The position numbers were made by a program, and so were the translations under genes. A stretch of DNA of 64,000 bases from assembly GCA_904066235.2 (NCBI GenBank), contig CAJFCV020000003.1:6758001-6822000 (forward strand), in the 5' to 3' direction. The notes beneath the pieces were generated by a model, which made no database searches, was not told where the DNA came from, and saw only the letters and a list, made by a program, of their open reading frames with translations. This document shows positions 55,440 to 64,000 of the stretch, piece by piece (the stretch's first letter is position 1; each line of letters begins with the position of its first letter). The DNA is from Bursaphelenchus xylophilus. Its lineage: Eukaryota > Nematoda > Chromadorea > Rhabditida > Aphelenchoididae.

Positions 55440-58052
55440 ATGTTACCGTATGTCACTCATAAAGCGGGAATGGATGGTGTCGACAAGAACAAAGTTAATG
55501 AAGTCATCGCCAGACATACTTCAGGGAAATATCAGAGGTTCCAAAAACAAAAAGAGAGGGGAATGGAAGAGAAATTAAACGAAATGAAGAAGAAGTTGGA
55601 AGATCTGAGACCTGAAGAGATTGAAAGATCGAAAAGAAATGTTGGGTTAACTGAAATCTTTTTACAATTACAGTTTAGACCGAGAAGATCTTGGATGAGT
55701 TGAGATCGAGACGAGACCTGACCAGACTCTTCGTTCACGTTGACATGGACGCTTTCTTTGCCAATGTTGAGATGAGAGATGATCCCACCCTCAGGGCTGT
55801 CCCTATGGCTGTAGGAGGAAGCTCGATGCTGGTGAGTGTAATTTGGATTTGTCATCTGTATAGAGCACCGCCAATTATCTCGCCAGAAAAAGTGGCGTCC
55901 GATCAGCTATGCCTGGATTTATTGCCAAAGAATTGTGTCCATCTTTGGTTATTGTTCCTGTAAATTATAACAAATATCAGGAAGTGAGTAAAGAAGTTAA
56001 GCGTGTCCTCAGAGAATACGATAGTGCAATGTGTTCGTTGGGATTGGACGAAGCCAGTCTCGAAATGACCGAATTTATGAATAATCGGAAGGAACGAAAA
56101 GAATGGATATTCAAACAATACAGTGGAGAATGTGAATGTAGATTGCCAAGGCAAAGGGAAGATCTGATGGCGATGAGTAGAGATATTCACGAAGAGAAAG
56201 AGATGTGTGAGAAATGCAGCAAAGAACGGATAGTGATTTCTTCTACAGTTTCATTTGGATCGAGTCTTGAAGAAGTGATAAGGGAGATGAGATTGCGAGT
56301 AGAACAACATACAGGACTTACTTGCAGTGCTGGTAAGTCCAAGACCTCTTCATTATTATTGTTTAGGCATTGCTTGCAATTACAAATTGGCCAAGATTTG
56401 CTCCGATCTCAATAAACCCAATGGACAGTACCTTATGGAGTCGAGGGCAGAAGTGGTAGAAGCTTTTGTAAACAAACTTGGAGTGAGAAAGGTAACAAAA
56501 AGTAGATTTAATGCAAGAGTTCAGGTTCCCGGAATAGGTCCCACAACTGAATATCTCTTGAAAGGATTGGGGATCAATGTTTGTAAAGATTTATGTGATC
56601 GATCAGAGATAATCCCCTTCTTATTCCAACCAGCTACAGCCTCATTTCTTCTTCGATGTGCGGTCGGAGTATTTGGGGATGAAGATGAAGAGGATGATAC
56701 TAGTGGTAAGAACTTGTGATTAGGATTACAAAAGATTTCAGAAGGCCGAAAGAGTATGAGTGAAGAGAGGACATTCCAATCATCTGCGGATCAGACATTT
56801 CTCTTGTGTAAATTGGAAGAATTATGCGAAAATTTGATGGAAGCAGTGTTGAGGCATTACAAAGGATGTCACAATGTTGGTGTGATTATGAAGTATGATG
56901 ACTTTGAAAGGATTTCTCGACAGAAAACAGTAGAAGGAACAGTTGACACGGTTGATCTCTTCAGACGGCTAGTGAAAGATTTGTTTCTCAAAAATTGGGA
57001 TAAAAATCGAAAAGTATGTCCCAAATTTTCGGGGAGACGACAGTTCGGGTCAACACAAAATCGGGAAGTTATGGGTGGCGCATACATGAATCCAAAAATG
57101 GAATCCAATTATATTAAGCCTTCACCCGAAAATTCCCCCACCCCAAAAATCCATAGAATATGCGCCACCCGACTTTGCGATCACCCGAAAGGGCTCACCC
57201 GAACATGCACCAGCCGGCTCTGCGTCACCCATAAATTCAGTCACTTGGCGAAGACTTATAATACAATGTGACCACTTTTTTTAATTTTGGCTTTTGCTAA
57301 CCTTCGTTTTTCATCAGAAACGCGATTTCTTGTCTGTTAGGCCTCTAGACAAGAAACGCGTAATCCTTGTCAGGTAACATTGCGCAATATTGCGCAAATT
57401 TCTTCTCTCTCCCTGTGGAGATTTTTTCTTTTTTTCTCTGCTTTAAAGGCCTAACAGACAAGAAATCGCGGTTTCTGGCCACGACACCCGATTTGATGCG
57501 TATGTCACCATCTTTATATTATTGGAGTAATACATGTAACCTACATCAAAATAGGTGATAATATCCTAGGACCTGATAAATCTTATTATTTCATACAACG
57601 AAGAATCGAGGGGACTCAAAGTATCGTCGACCCGAACTGTCGTTGACCCGGATAAGTCGTAGCGCCGTTTTGTAATATTACGTCATTAATTACAGATTCG
57701 TTTGCTTGGAGCAAGATGCTCAAATTTTGTGGATTCGTCTGACAATCGACAAGGCACTCTGACTCAATATTTACAGAAACCCTCGCTCTCTTACGACGAA
57801 GATATCGAAGTTCTTACAGGTAAACTCCCACGTATGAATGACCTAATGCATACTTTATTTGTAGTTGTAAAATCCAAAGATCAGCTATCCCGCAAGGAAC
57901 CACGTGATTCTAGCAATAAGTCAGCCAAACCAAGAAAATTTAAGGCAGAACCTAAGGCAAAGAAACGACCCGCCAAAACAACCATCGATAGTTTCTTCAA
58001 ACGTCAACGGCCCAATCTTTCATCGGCTGATGACGTCGTCGTACTAGACTAA
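55440..58052 (+). CDS. polk-1: DNA polymerase kappa (DinB-type translesion polymerase)
   Basis: Seven exons (55440-55640, 55679-55831, 55864-56332, 56367-56705, 56742-57013, 57696-57819, 57865-58052), 581 aa. N-clasp ([20 protein letters not shown]); palm motif [20 protein letters not shown] with Asp89 and steric-gate Phe94; fingers ([17 protein letters not shown]); second catalytic pair Asp180-Glu181 in [27 protein letters not shown], cut by an intron after SAG; thumb and helix-hairpin-helix; little finger ([12 protein letters not shown]). The C-terminus has two PCNA-binding-like sites, GTLTQYLQK and TTIDSFFKR (~558-566). The vertebrate ubiquitin-binding zinc fingers are missing. The usual Tyr after DEA is Ser183. 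Intron 57014-57695 holds two transposon remnants. It bypasses bulky minor-groove lesions. Confidence 0.95.
57057..57246. mobile_element. Internally deleted family-A foldback copy in a polymerase kappa intron
   Basis: The left end (GGAAGTTATGGGTGGCGCAT) matches the start of the 1010-1744 element. The middle (GAATCCAAAAATGGAATCC) matches its inner arm. The right part (TTCACCCGAAAATTCCCCCA to CACCCATAAATTCAGTCAC) matches its right arm with few differences. Most of the left arm and loop is deleted. An open frame runs from the exon into it, but a good donor at 57014 keeps it intronic. The 9-bp flanks (GGTCAACAC / GGCGAAGAC) match at 6 of 9. Confidence 0.75.
57313..57516. mobile_element. 5'-truncated family-C MITE
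   Basis: Shares CGCGATTTCTTGTCTGTTAG, the CTCTCTCCC..GGAGATTTTTTC centre, CCTAACAGACAAGAAATCGC and the terminal TATGTCACCATC with the element at 14028-14292, in the same order. The outer ~25 bp of the left terminus is missing. TA follows the right end (57517-57518). Confidence 0.8.
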
Positions 58053-58653
58053 TCCCTGTAAATATTATTTTTTTCTTAACCTTCTGCAACATAAACTTTT
58101 TATTTTTTATCAGTATCTGATAAAAAAGCCGGAATTGGGGGAGAGTCGGTGGTCGGGCGACTTAAATGGTCATCCGGTCATCAATCAGCGACAAATAAAC
58201 TTTTCTCTCTAAACCGAAGACTGCAATCAGAGATGCCAGACTTTGGTCGTCTCCATCCCCGTCCATGAGACTCTCCCCAAAACAGCTGTTGGGGAAAGAG
58301 AAGGACTCCCCGTCTTTTCGAATTCCGTCCCCTTATCCTCTGATTTGTTTATTATGCGCGATTCCTTTCTTATAATATTTTTTTTGCTTCCACCGGGCTT
58401 GGACGATTTGGGCCGAAGGAAAAGCGTCTGGAAAGCGAAAAGTGCTTCTCCGTCTGCAACTTCGCCTCAAATAAAAAAATCCCCAGGCCTTTTTTGTCGG
58501 TTTTTTCAATACATACATCTCACACTTTTTCCGCCTTTTTTTATCACGTTGTATGTTATCACGGCGCCTCAAGGATTCTTCCCCTTGATCAGCGCCTCAA
58601 CCCTTTCTCACCGAATCATTCTTATCTACAGGCGCACGGTCGTTGGTGCCTAG
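58053..58653. other. Intergenic; polymerase kappa 3' end and transporter promoter
   Basis: No gene supported. CCCCAAAACAGCTGTTGGGG at 58273-58292 is an imperfect 20-bp palindrome containing the E-box CAGCTG; this is a possible regulatory site but unproven. Confidence 0.35.
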
Positions 58654-60825
58654 ATGAGTACGAAGGCCCAAAAGGCCCAAGAGGCCAACGAAGATGCACT
58701 GGAGAACGAACTGGAGAATGCAGGGATCATCGAGCCGCCAGATGGGGGGTACGGATGGGTCGTAGTCTTCGCTTCTTTCTTGGCCAACATGATTGTGGAT
58801 GGGGTAATCTTCTCGATTAGTGAGACGATTGTGCCTTTATGGGAAAAGGAGTTTAACACTACCACTTCCATGGCTACAGTATCGCCGTCCCTGTTAGCAG
58901 GGTGTTATCTTTTGTCGGGTAAGTCTTCCACTGTAGTTTTTTCCATTAAGTTCATGTTTATAAATTTAGGTCCCTTGGCCAGTGCACTCGCCAATCAATA
59001 TGGTTGTGATAAAGTGGCAATCCTTGGTGCCATTATTGCTTCTGCCGGGTTCTTGGTCAGTGTGATGGTACCCGCACTACCAGTTCTCTACTTTACCTTC
59101 GGAATTGTGGGAGGTATCGGATACGGGTTGATCTTCTTGCCGGCTGTCGTCATTGTAGGCCAATACTTTTCTGAAAGACGAGCTCTGGCCACGGGTGTTG
59201 CAGTTTGCGGGTCAGGAATTGGCACATCACTACTTAGTTATGTAAGTTACTATCTATTATTAGATAAGCGTTTAGATTAATCCAATTGTTCTTGCGGCCG
59301 TTAACAACAACTGGAGGTTCTTTCTTGTTTTCATTGCCGGTATTACTCTCTTAACAGTCGTGTTTGGATGGTTCTTTAAACCTCTTACCCCATCCACTCA
59401 ACAACTCGAAAAAGTAGGTGTCGTGATGGGATGACAATGAAATAACAGGTTACAGAGATCACAGAGACATATATTGGGAGACATGCTGAGGAATTCCACG
59501 AACCGGAGACCACTAACAGTCCCCATGTTGCTCACGGCGTTGCCATTGAGAGGTTTAAGAGTCCCAGTCTCTCTCAAAGTAGCAGACATCTGGGAGAGAA
59601 TCGGCCTTTCCTCTCAACAATTGAACTCCATGCGCTCAAAACGGGAGTAAGTCGATTGAATTCACAATTTCACTCAAATTAAGGAAAAGAGCGCCCTCTC
59701 CCATCACGACCTTGCATCAGCTGTATCAAAGGCTAGTATGGCTGACCTGAACAGACCCCTGTCCAAGATGGATATCTTTTATCCGGGGTCAACTGCAAAG
59801 TTGGCTGAAAGGAATGGAAGTTCTACTTCCAGAGTACGGTCAGTCACGACAAATGTGGAGGCCAACCCCAACAAATCATCATTGTACTTGAGTAATATTG
59901 GACTTCCAACTGCTGAAGATTACATTGACGATAACAAGGGATCATGGCATCGGGGAATCTTTAGTGTAGGTTCCACCCTTCTCTTATACGATTGCATTTC
60001 AGCCCCTTAAATCAATGTTGGATACAGCTCTCTTGCGTTCCCCCAGTTTTCTTATTTTGGCGATTGGTGGTTTCCTGACATTGGCCTGTTTCTTTGTCCC
60101 TTTCATGTTCATTGGCCAATTGGCAAAGACAAATGGAGTCTCTCCAGAGCAGACCAAGTACTTGGTTGTGATCCTTGGTCTTGTTAATCTAGTCGCTCGT
60201 GTCCTTTGCGGTCTTATTTCCGATCATCCAAAAGTAGATCCCTTGGTTGTGTCCAATTGGGCCTTGATTATTGGTGGAATTGCGACTATTCTAGTGCCAT
60301 TTGCAGATTCCTTCTTCCTGTTTGCACTGTACTGTTTTCCTTTTGCTTTCGGAGTCGGTAAGTCTTGAGATGGGGAAGAAACAAATTACGGAAGAAGATT
60401 ATATTGGAATTAAATTGATATGTCGGGAAGAAGAAGTACAAATATTGATTCCAGCATGCTTCGCGGCACTTCGTTCGGTGATTTGTGTCGAGTTGCTTGG
60501 GGTCGAGAAGTTAACCAATGCCTACGGGATTCTGCTCATGTTTATGGGAGTGGCGGCGTTGGCTGGACCTCCTTTTGCAGGTAATCATTCATATTACATA
60601 CAACGAATTATTTGATAAACAACACATTGCGTAATAATATTTTCAGCTCTCCTCAAAAACATGACGAATAGTTTTAACATGTCGTTCTATGTAATGGGTG
60701 CATTGATGACCTTAAGTGGTATTATCAGTCTGCCTCTTCGAAGAGTAAACAAATGGGAGATGAGGAAAAACGAGTCCAAGGCTGCTAATCCAGTGGAGTT
60801 GCAGCCCCTGAATAAGCAGACTTGA
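58654..60825 (+). CDS. Monocarboxylate-transporter-like MFS protein (SLC16 family)
   Basis: Eight exons (58654-58918, 58970-59241, 59276-59413, 59449-59646, 59684-59965, 60003-60357, 60455-60580, 60647-60825), 604 aa in frame. The family's N-terminal signature PPDGGYGWVVVFASF opens helix 1, with Asp and Gly-Trp in place. Helix 5 carries FSERRALATGVAVCGSGIG, the second conserved SLC16 motif. Twelve hydrophobic segments fall in a 6+6 arrangement around a long cytoplasmic loop (~210-380) rich in Ser, His and Asn, typical of SLC16. Later blocks include GGFLTLACFFVPFMF and VCGLISDHP-like RVLCGLISDH. Family members carry lactate, pyruvate, aromatic amino acids or thyroid hormone with or without protons; the substrate cannot be read from sequence. 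Converges on asparagine synthetase (164 bp apart). Confidence 0.92.
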
Positions 60826-60989
60826 GCCTTATACAACCCGTGGTTAGGGGTTGTGTAATGCAGCTTTAATGTTTTTGTTATAAAGAATTCTATTGACTTT
60901 GAATGTTATCAGTTACAATACAAATTTAAGAACACATCATACTGTAGAAATGATTTTTCCAAAGATTTATTGCAGAAAAAATATGTACT

Positions 60990-62846
60990 TTATGCCTCCT
61001 TGGCTTGAAGGTGGACCTTACTCGCTCGGCCTGAGGGATCTTCGCTAAGCTGCCATTTTGGAATCCAAGGAGATACGGTCTTGGCGGCAGAATCCGAAGG
61101 ATAAAAGTTGTGGAAAACGGATCTGATGTAGAAGGCTTCTTTGGTCTTGGGGGTATTATGGGGATACAATTTTGAAGCCATACTCATTTCATAGTCTGAA
61201 ACAAGTTGTGTACAATATTTAACGAGAGAATCGATCCAACTGTATCCAACACCATCCGAGAACTGCTCTTTCTGACGCCATAAAACTTCTTCAGGCATAT
61301 AAGGATCTTCCTGAAATTATGATTACATCAATACGACCGTTATTATATACTTGCCGGCGTGTCAAATGCCTTTCGTAAGACATATTTTTCAATCTTCTCC
61401 GATGTTGGCCTCCTGTCAGCCGGTAATATGGCCATCGCTGTTTCCAAAAAACTTTTATCCAAGAATGGAACGCGAACTTCCACTGAATTGGCCATACAAC
61501 TTTTGTCAGCGCGAAGAAGATCAGCGGTAGATAGCAATCTTACTCGTCGTACGGTTTCTGTATGGAAATCCTCATCATTGGGCGCATTGTGGAAGTAGAG
61601 ATAACCCCCGAAGATCTCATCAGAGCCTTCCCCCGACAACACCACTTTAATCCCATCGTTTCTGATCTTCCTGGACAAGAAATACATGGGTGTGGCTGCT
61701 CTGACTGTAGTAACATCATAGCTTTCCAAGTGGTATATCAGCTTGACTAGTGCGCATATTCCTTCCTCGACAGTAAAGCTGACTTCTGTGTGATCAGTTC
61801 CCAAAAAGTCGGCCACTTTTCTGGCCGCGGCCAGATCAGGCGACCCCGGAAGTCCCACTGCATACGTTTTCAACGGTTTTCCTTGGCGTTTAAGTTCTCG
61901 GACGGCGATAGCACTGTAATTTTAACGATATCAAAAATTTTTAATTGGGAATCATTCCTCAATTTGACTACTCACCAGATAAGACTCGAGTCCAGTCCAC
62001 CTGAAAGCAGCATGCCCAAAGGTGCGTCGCTCATCAATCTTTTGATTGTAGCCTGTTGGAGACTCTCGTTGAGAAGCTTATAGTTAACCTCATTGAATTT
62101 CAAATCGGGCTCCATCCACATTGGCTCGTAATATCTTATGAGTCCAGTCTCAGGTGTATAATAATGACCTGGAGGGAATGTGGAGACGGTCTTGCAGAGT
62201 CCGTTGATCACCTTCATTTCACTCGCACACATAAATCGCCCACATTCATCGTATCCATAGTACAAGGCCTTGACTCCAATGGGATCTCTGGCCACGAAGA
62301 AGATGTTATCATAGCAAATGGCAAGGGCAAATGTGCCGTCAAGAAGGTTGCAGAATTCGGATCCTTTGAAAAGATCGAACAATCTGATTAGGATCTCGGT
62401 GTCACAAGACGTTCTGAAGGTAGTGTGAGGGAAATGGGTCTCTTTAAGTGCATGATGGTTGTAGATTTCACCGTTGTGGACTACCTGCAAGATATTTTTA
62501 GTATTGACACTTATATTACGACTATAAATAGGAGATGATGACTCACTTGTCTATCCGGGCCTGATCCTTCAATTGGGTGGAAGCAGCCAAGATCGTTGAT
62601 GGCCAATCTCTCGTGGAAAAGGGTATTTCCATTGTTTTCGTTACGGTAATGGTTGCGCATATCAGGGCCGCGGTGGGAAATCAGCCTAAAATTCATCGTA
62701 TCAGAAACAATCTAAGCAAATCTTACTGCACCTATTCTGATTTACACTCACCCTGATTGGATGTTGAGCTTGCACAAAGGAAGGAACGGGGTCTTATGGC
62801 CATTTTTGTAAGCCGCAGATTCACAGATTCCGAAGATACCGCACAT
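60990..62846 (-). CDS. asns: Asparagine synthetase, glutamine-hydrolysing
   Basis: Five exons (62846-62752, 62685-62547, 62484-61976, 61913-61355, 61310-60990), 540 aa, as usual for eukaryotic AsnB. The glutaminase domain has the nucleophile Cys2 (MCGIFG), [14 protein letters not shown] and [10 protein letters not shown]. The synthetase domain has the PP-loop [49 protein letters not shown], and [12 protein letters not shown]. It converts Asp, Gln and ATP to Asn, Glu and AMP in the cytosol. The last intron begins with a GC donor (CCG|GCAAGT at 61354-61353), chosen because the alternative GT two bases later breaks frame. Confidence 0.97.
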
Positions 62847-64000
62847 AATGGAAAAGGACGAGGTTCCAATCCAAAGAACGGTGCTTTAATAACAATCTGA
62901 TTGGCGGCTTATCACCAACAATTAGTGATTCCGTGGGAAAATCGAAATTCAGTTGGGGAGAGTTGGTGTCCTTCCTTTTCGTCCCTTGACCCCGGGTCGA
63001 GCGATAATAATGGGGTACGCGGAGTGTCATAAACTTATATACCCGAGATGTTGTTGTAATCCGGTAAAGAGTAAAAACAGATAAGATACGTTCTTTCAGG
63101 TATTTTAGCAAAAATGGATTGTTTTTTACATGCAAACAAAAATTGGAAAAGGACAAAGAAGGAAACTGCCGGAGGGTATCAGCAAAACAACTTTGTTTAA
63201 CAAATAGTACTGTAGGAATAACAACGATATATTTTTGCACATGTCACGCAAAAATAAAAATACAACATGAAGGCCGACAAAAATCCATTTCTTAAAGTTG
63301 CGTAAGCTTTTGTAAACGAAACATAATAAAATCTGAAATTCCAAGTGATCATGCTGAGCATAAATAAATTGATAATCTTCTAGACAAGCCCCTCCCTTTT
63401 GATCCATTTATTTGCCTGAATCCAGTTTAATGTTGCAATATCCATTTCCGAAAGGACAAATATTTGAAAACTGTGAATATTCTAAATGATGAGAAAAATT
63501 AATATTGTCATTTTGCGGGTTTTCCTCAAATTTCGATTTTTTGTCATATCACTGCCACTCAATTTCCTGAGTGAAATGTATTTAATTCCCATTCAAGCAT
63601 GTTATAATCTCTGCCATTTAAGTTAATTACGCAACCCCGGCACTCTAAAGCAGCGACCGAATTGGAAATTTAATCTAAATTTACCGCACTTTTTAACGGA
63701 AGGACTGGCCGAAGCTGGTGGGTGAGTGTCGAGAGTGCCAAGGCCTCCAAATTGTCGCGCAAACCGGAGTTGTCACGAACGTGAATTGGCTCCTTTCTTC
63801 TTCGTATGCAAATTCTCGGACACTTGTGGACACTTATTCCCCCTTTGTCTCCAGCTGGGAGCCAAAAAAATATGTGAAGGAAATTAATTCAGAGCGACAG
63901 AATATAAATTGAAAAACATTGTAATATTTGCATAAGATCCCGTTTCATCTCGAGGGTACCCTTTCGCTTTAATTTCTTGTCCCATCTGTCTATTAAAGAT
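62847..64000. other. Upstream region of asparagine synthetase; no gene seen
   Basis: Short frames on both strands (for example 63126-63407 minus) lack conserved motifs. TTATATACCC at about 63036 could be a TATA-like element of a neighbouring promoter. The far right may belong to a gene outside the window. Confidence 0.4.

Noticed and set aside
56756..57271. Polymerase kappa exon running on through transposon sequence to a stop at 57271
   Set aside because: A consensus donor at 57014 and an in-phase acceptor at 57695 restore the conserved [11 protein letters not shown] continuation, so the TE part is intronic.
61350..61356. Frameshift at the end of asparagine synthetase exon 4
   Set aside because: Apparent only if a GT donor is forced; a GC-AG intron restores the frame and the conserved C-terminal sequence.

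Overview
The window is nuclear DNA from a nematode. The evidence is: very short introns (about 33-60 bp) with T-rich acceptors (TTTTAG and TTTTCAG types); start codons that sit directly behind splice acceptors, as expected for spliced-leader trans-splicing; several same-strand gene pairs 100-210 bp apart, like nematode operons; and nematode-type genes (an nlp-10-like GGxYamide precursor, cuticlin-like ZP proteins, a cysteine-repeat secreted protein, an MLC-5-like light chain). I cannot place the species. Exon models were built by hand from reading frame, GT-AG or GC-AG borders and family conservation. Almost all close in frame from start to stop.

Layout, left to right. 1-6423 (+): 3' part of a rootletin (che-10) gene whose 5' exons lie left of the window; two of its introns carry large palindromic transposable elements. 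6843-10275 (-): type II PI 4-kinase, then a JMJD4-type JmjC hydroxylase upstream of it. 12667-17908 (-): a full-length EPAC, the cAMP-regulated Rap exchange factor. 19838-22419 (+): a Yippee protein with a foldback element in its large intron. 22663-27411 (-): an MLC-5-like essential light chain, and upstream a large VWA-ZP membrane protein. 28266-28722 (+): nlp-10-like neuropeptide precursor. 29142-30932 (+): a protein with the CEP104-type zinc-finger C-terminus, tail to tail with merlin/NFM-1 (30935-33193, -), with stop codons 2 bp apart. 35636-39719 (+): KIDINS220/ARMS. 40501-43956 (-): GMAP-210/TRIP11-like golgin. 45579-47618 (+): a transmembrane ZP protein. 47691-49329 (-): UFC1 and an R3H-domain protein in a likely operon. 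50054-51977 (-): cysteine-repeat secreted protein. 52523-54728 (+): mitochondrial ribosomal protein S18A and an Ig-TM-coiled-coil protein in a likely operon. 55440-58052 (+): DNA polymerase kappa. 58654-60825 (+): monocarboxylate transporter. 60990-62846 (-): asparagine synthetase.

The genes do not form one pathway; this is an ordinary, gene-dense chromosomal segment. Several relate to sensory neurons and cilia (rootletin, CEP104-type zinc fingers, EPAC, GMAP-210, nlp-10) or to apical matrix (two ZP proteins). The most unusual content is the transposable-element load: palindromic families with long terminal inverted repeats, readable target-site duplications, and repeated insertion into very small introns close to the splice acceptor. 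Two of them (1010-1744 and 20733-21564) appear to be sister foldback families with 9-bp duplications and arms built from short repeated GC-rich modules. I see no CRISPR array, rRNA, prokaryotic material or virus-like genes.
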